Below, piece after piece: positions 34,183 to 49,100 of a DNA stretch of 64,000 nucleotides. The notes under the pieces are model-generated. The model had not been told where the DNA came from, ran no database searches, and saw only the letters and a list, made by a program, of their open reading frames with translations. Position 1 is the stretch's first letter. Every line of letters begins with the position of its first letter. A program made the translations under genes and the position numbers. Source of the stretch: Gordius sp. MW1 (Eukaryota; Nematomorpha; Gordioida; Gordea; Gordiidae); NCBI GenBank assembly GCA_964036665.1, contig OZ038526.1:5642001-5706000 (forward strand), written 5' to 3'.

Positions 34183-37100
34183 CTAAAGGCGTAAAATCGC
34201 AAAATAATACAATAAAAACACCATATATGTCTTCTTATAACAGATAGGGTTAATAAGGGTCCAGACCAAATCATATATACCTCCGTCATCAAAAAGCCAC
34301 CAAACGTCGATGGTTCCCTGCATATTTTTGTGGCGAAAACGGTTGATGATAGCCCTTTTTTCAAAACTCCATAGGGCTGGGGCCGTTGCATTGGGCGCTG
34401 AATTTTTGCCTTGCGAATTTGTATGATTCCCTTCATTTTCGGACACGCGGGCTTTGATTTTAGAAACGATCGCTTTCGAGTTCTCGCCAGAATTTAATAG
34501 CTGTGATTTTGGCTTGGCTCTCAACCCCTTTATTATCAATGAATCGTCGGAGCGCCGACGCAAGAACAAAGTCATTTTACTCCGCTGCTCAACCTTAGGT
34601 CGATTAATAGTGTTGTTAGCGCCCGGACTATCCACTTTAGGAGCGGTTAGGTTTAGCATGCTGGTCGTTTTGGTATTTAGGCCATCGCACCTAAGTGGCG
34701 CCTTTGTAGTATTTGGCTGGTTAAACTTTTTCGCCAACGCCATATTTAACGACCTCATATCCTTCAAATTGAAGCCCGTCTTATAACCATTCGCAGCTAG
34801 CTCTGGTTCGACACCATCTATCGCTTCAACCGAAGCCAACGGCGTAGGGTTCATATAATCAGGTCCCAGGCCGTAACCTACCAGCTGATCAGCTTTAGTG
34901 TAACGCAACCGACTAGGCACGAGATCGGGTTTGAGCGAGGGCTTAGACCCCTGGCGATCCTTTACCTTCGTATTACCTTGGCCTGTTTCTTGGCCAGATG
35001 GGATGAAATAATCGTTATCGATACCCTGAGCGAAGTCGAGGTAAAGCTCATCGTTCATGTCACCTAGTGATAGTGTGACGGCGAAAGGATGTGAAACATT
35101 AAACTCAGATATGTTCAATGCATTCAATAATAAAGTTGCTTGTGGTTCCTTAGGACTGATAAAGAAAGAAGGAGAAAAGTGGTTAACATATTTTGAGGCT
35201 ACATGAGTTCAACGGAAAATAGATGATTTAAATTATGGCATAATAAGAGAAGAACTAAGCCATATTTACAAGGTTTAATAAACTTATATTAACATTTATA
35301 GGCTACTTAGTTTGGCCTTTATTCAAAATAAGTGGTTTTAGTTGACTAGAACATAACAATAAAATATTTAAAAAACTTTGGTAGTTATTATAACAAATTA
35401 AGTTAAAACATTGATTGATCCGCACTTTTTATAAAATAGCCCGAAGGTATATTTAGTTTAAATATCCGGCAATATTGCACATTATAAGTGGGATTTAAGA
35501 GATGTAAACATGGGCGTAGCCAGGGGAGGCAGGAGCGACCGCCCTCCCCCACATGACGAAAAAAAAATTCCAATGCAAAAACCCTTAAAAATTAAAAAAA
35601 ATATGTTTTGCCCCTCCCTAATTGAACCTTTAAACGTTTCGTCTTCTCCCCTAATCCAAAATCTGGCTACGCCCATGGATGTAAAACTAAGGTTGGATTA
35701 CTTTTTTATTGTATTAGTGTAAAATTTAACCATTTTCAAAAAAAAAATTAAACAATTTAGATAAAATATTTGTCTTCACTGTAATAAGCATAGTTATGGA
35801 ACAAATGCCATATACTATATTAAAACGAGCCCAGAGTAGTTTTGTGACATCGCTACCTGTTGAGGACATAGAACTCGCAGATGACGAAGTTTGGGCAAAG
35901 AAAGTCGAAGTGGGCAAAGACTTGCGTCGACTCTTCTTGGCCGGCTGTTGCTCATAGTGTGCGGAACGCTTATAAAATTCGACCGTCATTTTAAGCTTAT
36001 TACGCTTGGTTACGGGCCAACCCTGGGTCAAGGTTTTAGGCAGGGTTGAGGGTCTTCCTTGTTGGCTCCTCGCCACGGTTCGTTTATGATTTTCTAGGCC
36101 CATAGGGATTTCCTTTTGGCATCTTTTATTGCTTCCCCCGATCCCCAAAATTTGACAGACCCGTTTTATGGTGGTGTGCAGAGGCGACAGGAATTTGGAA
36201 CCTGATATATATATTGATGGTCGAAAAAAAACATAGTAACCTTTAAACGAAAAAACGTTATAAAGCGTCAAGCTGCCAAAAATTTTTGCACAAAAGATTT
36301 TATGAAATATAATTTTAATCAGCGTTATAAGACTAGACGCGGCTTGTATTACCAGGCGTCTGAAACGCATTTCCAGTGCTGTCGGTAACGGAGGCGTTGA
36401 CATTTATTTTTCTGAGATCGGGTGATGTTTCTGAAGATTTAAATTCGAAATTAGGATGGCTCGTGCTGTTACGCTTAAGCTGGGGCATATTTTGCATTAA
36501 TGTTAGGAGGGAATGGCCAAAGCTGGAACTGGGTCGGAGTTTAGAAGGTCCGAAGGAAGGATGAGATGGTTTGTCGACCTTGCCCAAATCTTTGAGGCAC
36601 CAAGTCATACCCGGGATTTTGCTGCGGATCATGAGTTGCTTGACTAAGTTGCAGTTCGATTTCCCGGTCGAAACGCCTAATTTTAAATTGCTAGTGTCAC
36701 TCTCTCGGATGACAATGGTTGTGGGCAGGTAGGTCTCCGTCATTTCATCCGATTGGTGACGTTGAACATACTGGTCGCGGTAAATATCCGATAAAGCTTT
36801 ACCCGATAGCTGAATAGGTCCAAAACCGTTCTTTTTAACGATGGTTGCTGGCTTAGGTGATGTGTCAGAATTTGATCTCAAAGTATTCCCTAAGGGAATA
36901 TTTAAGGTGTAATTCTTGAAAGTTCGACAATTTCAGTAAAATCTATCACATTCGCAATACAGACCTATTTGCCTTAATATGGTTAAATTTAAACTTCTTA
37001 ATAAATGGATGTCATGATATATCACCTTTTCATCAATATTGCACGAAACTATTGATAAGATTCGATTCGACTAATGTATAATTGAGCACTATTGCCTGTT

Positions 37101-40100
37101 TATAACTTAATTGAAAAACGTTAAACATTTGTTAAATTTTAACTATATATATATAAGAGCTTACTTAAAACGGCTAAACAGTCTTATAAATGTTTCGAAT
37201 CGCTTAACGATCAACAATCAAAATGCAATCGAAAATTAACGATGTGGCGATTTTAAAATTTTGGAACTCCATCGCAACCTAAAAATATCGACTACAAGGG
37301 CTCACTGCCATTTTGGGGGACATTTTTAACCGTAGTGTCGGGGATTGAATTTGCCTCGACTATGGTTGTAAGGGCCAGGTCTTTGCCCCGATTAATTTTA
37401 TTCGGCATAACTTCGTCATCTTGTACGAATGAAGCATTACAGTAACTCTCTTTGTACTGGCACGCATCGTGGTAAGTGTTGCGACGCAACGGGACCACCT
37501 TTTTGACCTTTTTCGCCTTTTCGCCAAATAGCAAGTATGAACAGTCCAGGCCTTCTGACACCTTGAGGATGCCAACTGCCAGCCTCATGTCGAAGGCGTC
37601 GCTATTAATAAAACAAATGTATACTTTAAGAAACGAGTGTTATAAATAATAAGACGAGAGATGGGGGCGCACGGATAAATCGTGAATTAGTTTGTAAAAA
37701 GTGATGGAATTGTATTTCCGTAAAAACTGCGCATTTGTTTCGTTAACTAAATAAGTTTCCTCATTAGAAACTTCAAAAGCTTGATATAGCCTATATATTA
37801 GAAAATATAATTTTTCAAGATAACAAGCTTAATAATTATGTTCAACAAATTGCGTTAAACTGATAAACTAAAAGGCTAAAAACGAAATTTAGTTATGAAA
37901 AATTATGGAGTTGTCGTATTGTGTGTAACTAAAATTAGAGTTTATTTTGTATGTTAAAAATATCATGACTTTATTAAAGCTAGATTGTTTATACTCTGTC
38001 GTGTCCTCCTATACAAATCCCCCACCCCCCACCGCACTGCTATACACACGCGTTTGTAATACCGTACTTGTTCGATCAAACCCCTCCCCCGTACTTATAT
38101 TCACAAAGGTTGTAAAACTGCCTATCTTACCCCCCCCCCCTCCTTCTTCCTATATACATTAATTGCAAGTTCATATCTTACTTGTGTAGGATACCCCTTT
38201 TGATCTTACACGCGTTAATTAATATAGCTCGTATTTTTACGACGTAGAATATATATATAACATCTGCGGTATTACTTGTACTGATTTTAGTATTTATGTC
38301 TACACAATCTCCCCTCCCTGGCCTTACAACTTCATATGTGGTACTTTTACTTTCCACTTTTGATTTCAAGTATTATGTTATTCACTCACTCTCGAATTCT
38401 TGTAACTTTTCTATAATATGAATAAATAAACTACAAATTGCGTTAAACTCAACATAACATTGGTGTCAGAATGAAAATTCCACTCCTAAGTTGGTTAGAA
38501 ATAATTTGGAACAAATCTGGTTCCCCCCCCTCCCCTTCTGCTGAATGGCATAAATCATATTCTAGAGATTAAATTCTTATAACTGGAGAAGAACAACTAG
38601 CAAATTATCACCTGATTGCTTCAAAACCTAAGGGAAAACTAAATCGTACTCAAGCGTCAGCCATCTTAGTGCTAATAAAGCTATAAATAAGGTCGGATCT
38701 GTGCCATGACCATAATTGTTAAGGAAGCGGGTGTCTCCTTAATTTTCAGATGAGGGCAAGGTTTCAGATAATGAACTAGTTCCTCATGTATGGAGGTAAA
38801 GGCATATAAAAATGCTGAGAATTCCTCATTTTAGATGGATCGTAGGACAAGAGTATCCGATAACAAATGGCAATACGCACCGAATGAAGGATTATTCCCA
38901 CAAGCCATAAATGAGGTATTTATAATTACATCCCGTTGGCCATGAATACTTAATTCTTCAAAAGAGAAGACCACATGATTCATTGAAGGTTACACATGTC
39001 GTTTATAAAAATGTTGTATAGTTAAGTTAGTATAATATTTTTGATCTATTATATTTTTACTATTAATATTGTAAACCCATAATCAGATCGTTGTTGATAA
39101 AAACCATCCAATTGCATTAGATCAATTATTCTTTTGTCTACCCCTGGCCCTAATTTTTTTTGAAAAAGGATGGTGTTGTAACCGGAGATTTTTTCCCAAC
39201 CCCCCATTACAAGATTCTTTTGATCTTACGCGCCGCGCCGTACAACCATAGACTACATAGACTGCTCATGTCATATATTCCATATGGCAAATTGTGTGTG
39301 AAATTTGCCTCCATTTTGATGAACACTACCGTCCTATATCACATAATGGCGTTTTGCGCTGTGCCGTTTTTTTCGAACAGGAGAGGTAAAGAAAAAAGGT
39401 TTTGATTCCATAAATAAGTAAGATATTACTAAATATATGATATTTTTAAAAAATTTATTATTGACACATTTCATAAAAATTAAAAACTGTAACGATATTA
39501 AAATTTTTTAAAAATATCATATATTTAGTAATATCTTACCTATTTATGGAATCAAAACCTTTTTTCTTTACCTCTCCTGTTCGAAAAAAACGGCAGAGCG
39601 CAAAACGCCATTATGTGATATAGGACGGTAGTGTTCATCAAAATGGCGGAAAAAAACACACACATTTTATACCGTGATGAGCAGTCTATGTAGTCTATGC
39701 GTACAACATCTGTATTTCCACCACTATTCTTTTACATTTAATTTCTAGTACGCGTATGTTATTTCCCCCCCCCCCAACGCGCTTATACTTATTTATTTAT
39801 TTCTCCCTATATATGATTGTTTATCAACATGAATACGCATCAGTGATTTTGATAACGCGTTTCGATTCATTAATAATTATGATATTTTCCGTCTTAGGAT
39901 ATACAATAAAAATGTAGCTCCTGATTCTCCCTTCTAACCACTCCCTTTGGGGAGGACAACCTGTAAAGCATTAGATGTGTCTTAAATGCCTTATGATCGC
40001 CCCAATATCTACCAATATCTTCCCTCAATTATTAAAATAGATTCCTTCAAATTCTTAATTCATATCCTTTAGGGATGTGATACTTACTGTATAACGCTAA

Positions 40101-43100
40101 AGTATTGTTCCACGTCCTTAATGTCGACCGAACGCCAGTCACTTTTGAAGCCCATCATAATGATATTAGGAGTCAAGCGCCCCAGTCCCGAAACCTAATA
40201 CACACACAAACGTTTTAAAATGTAATAACAATTATATGAAAAAAATCACATTTCATATAAATCATAAATTACAAAATGGTTAAATTGGTATTACCCTATT
40301 CTAGCCCAAATCTTAAATTAAAACACTAATTTTATTTAAAAAAATACAATGTTATTGGCAATTATAAATATAATTTGTTAAAATATGTATAAAGATATTG
40401 ATAAAATTATTTTCAATGCTCGCTTAATTTATACTTCCATCAAAGAACGCACACCAGTTTTGAACGAGGGCGATATGGTACAATTGTAGAGGGCCTTGAG
40501 ATGCCTGTTTTTTAGTGACTTGTAAACGGCCCTGGTGTCTATGGGAAAAATCTGGTCGTCTATGTAGGGCTAATTAACAAACAAACAATCATATATAAAG
40601 GATTATAAAAATAAGCATTTTCACCTAGCATTGAAAATTTGGAAATACGTAAAAATCTCTTTTATCAAATTCGTCACCCTTTTGAATTGTCGGAATGAAA
40701 TTTCAAAATATTTCTGAAATGTTAAAAGGCTAAAATTTAAAATTAAAGAATGTGTAACAATCGAAGTGTCTTACTTTAATAACGTGCCCACATATAAGGA
40801 GGCTGATTTTTTTGGTGAACAAGTTGGCAAAGTCGACGAACGAAGGCCTAATCCTAGGGTCCCCAGTCAGAGCTAAGATTTGAGGCCTTTGAAATTAAAA
40901 TTGCTTTATAATGTTTATACACAACAAATTATTTGCTAAGTATTTTATTCATATTGCTAAGTATTTTTAGCGTCATTGCTAAGTATTTTATTCATTTGCT
41001 AAGTATTTAATTTGTTTGCTAAGTATTTAAATTAATGCTAAGTATTAAATTCAAATGCTAAGTATTTTATTCATTTGCTAAGTATTTAAATAAATTTTGC
41101 TAAGTATTTTATTGTTTTGCTAAGTATTTTATTTGTTTGCTAAGTATTTTAATATTTTGCTAAGTATTTAAATTATATGGTAAGTATTTAAATATATTAT
41201 GCTAAGTATTTAAATTATTGCTAAGTATTTAAATATATTATGCTAAGTATTTAAATTATTGCTAAGTATTTAAATATATTATGCTAAGTATTTAAATTAT
41301 TGCTAAGTATTTAAATAAATTGTGCCAAGCATTTAAATTATTTGCTAAGTATTTAAGTAAATTATGCTAAGTATATTATCTAGGTTTATAAATAAATTAT
41401 GCTAAGTAAAGATTTTATAAATTTAAACAAATAAAGCTGTCTGTTGATTTTAAATTTGTTTCAAATTTTGACTAATGAGGTCATGAAATTAAGTAATAAA
41501 AATGCAGTTTTTGAAGTTCTTGTCATTGATGCAGCCAGTGCAATTCATATTGCATTTAAAGCTGTTTTTGGGGATAAAATGGTTGTGGTATAGGGTTAGG
41601 GTTAGGGTTTATTGTAGTTGAATAAAATCTCTATCAATTATCCTATTGGCTATTTAGATTATTTTATATATGAAGTAATTATAGAACATGAAGGGTATTT
41701 CTTCACCTACAAATAAATAATCATAATTTTTTTATTCAAATCTAAAATAAATTATTTTTTATATTATAAAAATATAAAATTGAAATATTATATTTTTCAA
41801 CTATAAATTTTGGTAATTCATTAAAATAATTCCCATTAAAACTTAACTTCAAATTTCAACACTTTTTTGTGTCATAAATAAAACTTTGAATTAAAAAACT
41901 TTAATAACTTAGCACTTCAAAATAGAAAACCTAGCATTTTTAAAAATTAAACATTTTCTTTGAAATTATTACCATTAAAACTTTGTCCTTTTTAGCTTTA
42001 AAACCTTATTATCTTATATTTTTTTACAACTCAGCATTTTGATTAAAACTCATAATTTAAATTTTTTTAATAAAATACTTAGCATTTTAATAAAAAAACT
42101 TAGTATATGAAAATAAAAACTCTGCAATTTAATAATAAGAACGTAGCATTTAAAAATAGAAAACTTAGCATTTAAAAATAAAATACTTAGCATTTCCTTT
42201 AAAATACTTAGCATTTAAAATAAAATACTTAGCATTTCCTTTAAAATACTTAGCATTTTAAAATAAAATACTTAGCATTTAGATTAAAATACTTAGCATT
42301 TAATAATAAAATATTTAGCATTTAGATTAAAATACTTAGCATTTACATTAAAATACTTAGCATAAAATACTTAGCGTTTTTTAATAAAATACTTAGCACT
42401 TTAATTAAAATACTTAGCATAAATTACTTAGCAATTTGTAATTATTTACTTAGCAGTTAAATAACACCCATGTTTATATAGCACAGACCTTCTAAGTTAA
42501 AGTTAGATTAATTACACAGGTCTACAAAAAAATAATTTTGCACCTATAATTCTAATAGAGAATTTAAAGCTGAATAATAATATGTTTTTAGTTTTTTTTC
42601 CAAAACTTCCAGTTTTTTAGATTAGGTTGAAGTTGCAAAAATGCCCATTCTAACCTTTTTTGAGGCAATATTGCCACGGTATTTTTAATTTTGACTTAAA
42701 GAAATTTAATTTATTTCTTTATATTAAAGTGTCATCTAAAGGTCCATTTTGCTTTTTTTGCTTAATCCGTATATTTAAATTTATATGCCTTTCAAACCCC
42801 TATTCCTTATAAAAATTCGTCCCACTATGTCTGGTAAACGGAGTACATTAGAGATTTACTAACACATATCTCTCTCCCTTCACCTACTCTCCTCTTTTCT
42901 CCTCCACTCCCGCCCCCTTATGTGCTTGAAGAGATATGGGGGGCAGGAGTGGAAGAGATGGGGAAAGGGAGAGATTGATGTGTTGGTAAACATCGCATGT
43001 GTATTTTATGTACTCTAATGTACTCCGTTTTCTAGACATAGCGGGACGAATTTGATAAGAAGGGGTTTACGTAAACGCAAATAAATTTAAATATAAGTGT

Positions 43101-46100
43101 GATATAAATGAAATAAAATAAAATTATGGGCCTATATGAAACTTTAATCTACAGAATTAATGTTTTTGATAAAAATGTCGTGGCAATTGAACCTCAAAAA
43201 GGGTAAAGTGGGCATTTTTTGCACCTTCAACCTCGTTTATCTAAAAAACTGGAAGGTTTGGGAAAAAACTAATAACATATTATTATTCAGGGCAAAATCT
43301 CTATCCAAATAAATGGTCTGATAATGGCATAAAATAACAAAGTCAATATTTGTAGAGATGTGTCATTATTAATAATATACATTGCGCTTATGTATTACTT
43401 TTTTTAGAATTTATTACATTAACGATTTATTAAGTATTTATACAAAAAAAGCTATGAATGAAGAATAAAATGCGACGTAAGAGGCACAGAATAAAAATGT
43501 AAGTGTTATTCTTTATTCAAAATGTCCACAAAATTTATAAATTCAAAATAATGTGACTACCTAAATGTTTTGACGTGCTCTTCCGTTTCGTTCAGTCGAA
43601 AGATGGCATCCAGTGCCCCCATATACACGTGAGACTGAGTAGAGGAGCCCCAATTTACGTCTATTTCAGGAATAAATATTGCAAATAAATTATAAAAATA
43701 AAGAAAAACCACACAATAAAAACGAAGCTTGAAATTTTCCCATCTAAAAGTGAAATTTGCTGAATATTGCTTGTTTTTTTGATGTTGTCCTTATATAGCC
43801 TTTTTTTAAAAACGGCCAAATACTCTTCATTATGAAAATAGTTCCAAACTTGTGGCAACATATCGAGACAAACGACTCTTAAACTTAACTATAAAATTAT
43901 TACATTTTAAAAGTAACACTTTTAATGGAAAAAGATACCATAATTTTTATAAGGAATGTTTGATGAAAAGTCATAATTTCTAAAAAAAAAAAAGGGTTCC
44001 TTAATAATTTTGGCAATTAATACGATTTAATTAATAGCTTTAAAAATGAACCCGGTTTCTTAATGCGAATGTAGAGGTAAAGAAAGAAAACGGCAACGAG
44101 AGTGACCAAGGCAGCCCACCATTTAATAAGAAGCATGGTTGCCACGCATAGAATTCCGCCAATTAGACTGATCCAACGATTATAATATTTGAAGCCCGGT
44201 CTAAAACCTAAATCCATCACAAAATTATTTTTACAACAAGCGCACAAGAGGTTGGCAAATGTCAGTTTTAAAAGCTCGACCCCAGGCTAGCTAGTTTTGA
44301 TATTTGGCCGGCCTGGTTTTGGTAATTAATTTTTCGATTTAAATCAATTCTTTAAAGAAATATTATTTAATATATATTGCTTCTCAACATTTAATGCTTA
44401 TGATAATATTGCATTTTATAATTGATATTTAAAGGCAATATGTCATGTAAAACATTTTGAGACCATGCACCAGTTCGGTCCTGAATAATCCAATCAATCT
44501 TAATTGACCGTATCTAATTCATGAATTTTCAACAATACAAAATTAGATCTTATGACAGAATTTATTATAACAAATTATGGTATACCGTCACGTAAATTAA
44601 ATGCATTTGTCAACTACCAGGTGTGTAAATATGAAACCGGAAATTTTGAATTGAAAACACATGTTATTGCATCAATAAGGATGTAAACATTTAATCCAAA
44701 GTATTGCCCATCGCTAGCTAGGGGAGACCGGGGCTAGTCGTAGCCCGGGGTTTGTAATTATTTTTTAAAATCATAATGATACATAATCAAAATTTAAACT
44801 AAATGGGTATATTTTCATAAGGTATAAGTAAAAAAATTTTTGTTATTAAAAAATAAAATTTAACATTTTTATAGGGGAAAACGATTTTTTTTAGACGTAA
44901 AAATTTTTTGGCTGTATATTTTGGACTAATTTAAGTTCTGTCATATAAAGGGATATTTTTTATATAAAAACCGTCTAATGATTAAATTTTTATTTGCAAT
45001 ATAACATGCTAAATTATTAATTGTTTATAAAATTAGGGGTCGGGGCTAGTCGGAGAGGGGCTAGTGCTAGCCATTTTTCATTGAGCAGACAATTGTCAAA
45101 ATTTAAAAAACAATAGTTTTGTTTAATAATAATTTATCTTAGTGTAATTTGGAATATTAATAAACTATTTAAACATTTTTTCCATTGCAAAAATTGTCTT
45201 TTATGGGTCCCTATTTTAGATTGTCATCTTGACCCTTTTTTAATTTGCATATGTAAAAAATAACCATATTTCATTTGCATTCTCTATGTTTTTTATAATA
45301 AAACAATCTTTTTATTGATTTGAGTTAGCATGCACGAATAGGAAGTGAAAACGTAAGGAATAATCTACCCCTCAAAGGGGGCTATGACTTGCCCCGGGAA
45401 TTTTTTAAATTTTTAGGTTTTTTGCTTTTTTAAATTTAATTTGTGAGAAAACTATTAATTTCTCCAATCCGAATTTTTTTTCTATAGTAAAAATATACCT
45501 TAAAATTACGTTCCAACAAAAAAATTGAAAAATAATTTTTAGTTTTTTTAAAACGCGATTTAATTTTTTATAGCTATTTAGTCCCCGGTCTCCCCTACAC
45601 ATATTTTTACCTGTGTGGCAGATTATGAATTAAAATAGACGTGAGGCATACCAGTCATCAAGCAAATTTCGTAAATTTTGTGAGAAGTGAGGTTCTGCTC
45701 AGCAAGTGTGTGTCCAATCAATTCAAACAAGTAAAGTCGCATGGAAAAATATTTTTCAACTAAAAGTCTCAATCACTTTTTAATCAGTTTTGTGTGTCCA
45801 TGTGCATTATCATGAAGCAAATTCCCTGTGTGGCGCCTTTTCTAAAATTGCGATCGTGTTTCACGTAAAGCTTGATTTTTATCGATTATTTGCTGTTGGT
45901 AGCGTTTAGTACTAACTATTTATCCAACTTTTAGTAGCTCCTAATAGATCATGCCCGTGTGGTCTTAAAAAAGAGAACATTATCCCCTGATTGGCGATTT
46001 GGCCTTGCAGTTTAAGTTAATGGTTTGCACGGAGTTGCCAATGATCTCTTATGCATACGACTTTCAAACTAGGCCCTATTATCATATCCAGTCATAACTC

Positions 46101-49100
46101 GCTGGAGAGATATCTTTATTTTGTTACTGGCTGACAGCATTTCGCGAGTGGTTTTTCTGTTTTCCCACTGCCTTTCATTTATTTCATGTGGAACCAATCT
46201 TCCAAAATTTAAATCATCATGCCACGTTTATTTATGTATTTATTTTGCATATTGTTGTTGTGACTAAGCTTCATCCACAGCAAGCAATATTTGCAAATCC
46301 CTGTCTACAACCTTTTTAACTGGTTTTCCACATCCTTCGTTTCTCACGCCAAAGCCCTCACTTTCAATTTTTTAACACTTAACACTCTAATATACCAAGA
46401 GGATTATACAAGCATTTGGTGCGATTCAGCAGCCATTTTTTTTAATGGTAACAGATAATCAATGCTGTCAGCAAATCGTAATTTCTTGGCATAAAATTGG
46501 ACATGTTAAACTCTCATATACCAGATGTTGTAAACTAAAAATATTGCTGTGAGTAAAAAATCTATAATAATGATACAACAAGGAATTGGCAGCAAGGAAA
46601 AAATTGGCCCAAGCTAGGTACATTCACCCCTAGGGCGAACAATAGGCGAATTCCGGTTTCATAATTTTACACCTAGTAATTAGGATGCCAACTTGTATAA
46701 AACTATTAATTTTATAGCTGCCAAAGGAAATATATGTATTATAAATTGAATCCATGCATACCCACTGATTTGGAGATGGTTGCGTGAAAGCAGGAATAAT
46801 TGATCAAAGCATAAGCCATGAGGAAAAAATTGGACATGATCGTGGCAATCACGTTTAAATCACCTTTGTAAAATGTTAAAACATTAAACGTGAGATGACA
46901 AATAATAGGCAAAAATAATAGTTTTTATTTAAACGACTTTACAGTGAGTTTTACCTAACTGCACGTTTCTCACTTCTCCACTTACCTAATAGTACGAAGA
47001 GTATGGTAATGATAAAGGCGAGGAAATAAACTCGGAGCGGATCGTTGTTCTTCTTAGAACCAATTGCGAAAAAATGAATGAACGGAAACAACTTGTCGCG
47101 ACAGACGGCCTTAAAAATTTGACATACTATTATAGTTATTAGCAAAATATGATAAAATTTAACTAGCATTTTATGTAATATACAAGTCAGTGGTTTTATT
47201 TGACTGTACCTGGAAAACTTTGGAGCAACCAATGAAACAGGCCATGGCAGAAGAGAGGGTAGCGGAAAATATGCCTGCCACAATTATCCAACCCGCCCCG
47301 CTCGCCAATTCAATGAACTAGTTTTCACGAACAAATGAAAATGTTCAAATTATTTATGTATGAGACAATGGCGGCAACTAGGTTCAATTTGTAAATAATA
47401 TCAAGAGGGCTTAACTATCAAATATTATCCCACAGATGCTCCCCTTAACCCTCTATCCTATTACATTATATAACAAATATGCCAAAAATTACAACAATAA
47501 GATTTTTTTTGCAATCCTATAACCATCCCTGGCTATGCCTATGATTGTAGAAATTTTTTCGATGTTACATCGTTTATCTAAACTTACGTGATAATCGTAC
47601 AAGAGACCGAATTTACAATTTTGGGTCAAATCGCAAGATCTAAGTTCACTTTCCCTGTGGTAAAATGGCACAGCACTTTGTAGGGAAGAATTATTTTGTG
47701 GCTGCATGAGTTGGACAATGGATCCCGAGGCAGCTCGAAGCCCACAACCACCGCTAGTCCAAATTATTGCGAGATAGGATAAGGTCGTTATAAGTATGGC
47801 CAAGAAAGTTCCTTTGGGGATCGCATTTTGGGCGTCCTACAAATATTTCGCACAGTAAAATGAAGGTATAATCCATCATAAGTATATATAGTAGTTTCTA
47901 AGTCCTCTTTAAAAGATAGGAAAAGCATTGACATGTTAAATCGTCAAGACGGATAATTTGCGAATAGAGTTTCTAAATCATATAGCAATCCTTAATTAAT
48001 AGTTAAATTTTGGGAATAAACAAATAAAAAATTTAACCAAAATTTTGTATAATATATTGTATTGACCGTGTAATATGTTTATTTCAGTGTCACTTCGTTT
48101 ATTTGCTAAATTAAAGAGGTTTTATTATTTAACGGGGAAAAATGCCAGCCTCAGTTTATTAAAATCTAAATTTGTGTGATTTTAGGGACGAGCGGCCAAA
48201 AATTTGAGACATTTTGGGCACATTTAAAGGTGATTAAATTTTTAAAACAGCAATAGTTAGGGGTTACCTTTAAATCACCCGAGATATTGGCACCGGCTAA
48301 GATCCCTGTGGCCGAGGGGAAGTATATGGCAAATATGGAAAAAAACGATTCGCCCATGCGGAAATCAGGTTTAAAATTTTCCCGAAATAGATAGGCTAAT
48401 AATAACATAAAATTGAATTATTTGAAAAAAAATAACAGTTTTAAAAATCCTTCCCCCATCTAAACAATTAAGTTAATAACCTTTGTATCCTGCAAAACCC
48501 TTGGCTTCCTTGTACTTCGATGGACTAATCAGGCTCCCCACAAAGTAATTGGCGAAAGAGACAAGGAGAATGATCAAAAACACAAATTGAGCCTAGTGTT
48601 ATGAATTAAAAGTAATCAATTTAACATATTTGAAAATATAATTTCTACAAAAAATATATAGGGAGACCGAGGCTGCCAGCCACCATAAAAAATCAAAAAA
48701 GCTTAGATTAATATAATCAACAGATTTTCATATACTTTTTTCACGAAAATATTCTAGAGAGGAAAATAATATAGCACCACAGTTAATATATTTTTTATGG
48801 CAAGTTTCAAAAAAAGACACCTCGTATAACTTCGAATGACCGGAGTCAACGTGTCCTTTCAATTAGGCTAAAGTGTCCTCTCTTATTCGCAGTCAAAAAT
48901 GCCTAAATAACTTAAGTACAAAAGCTTAAATTGCTAAAATAGGAAAAATATTTTTATAAACATAAATGTGAACTTGAATTCGTTTGTTCAACGATTTCCT
49001 TTAAACTGAAATTAATTTTTTAGTTAAAAGAACATGATGTCTTTACGTTAATAGGATATCAAGTTAGTTTTTTTGATAGCAATTATGCACCATGCTTAAT

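Noticed and set aside
34454-34786. Plus-strand open frame of 110 codons
   Set aside because: It is the antisense shadow of the long SLC12A linker exon 34,281-35,148, with no homology of its own.
40630-40730. Open stretch with AG and GT flanks on the minus strand, an apparent SLC12A exon
   Set aside because: Its phase does not fit the next exon. Skipping it joins ICGHVIK to PYIDDQIFP in phase 0 with good family alignment.
40935-41407. CRISPR-like appearance of regularly repeated short motifs
   Set aside because: The spacers are tiny, low-complexity and near-identical AT strings, the units are not palindromic CRISPR repeats, and the genome is eukaryotic.
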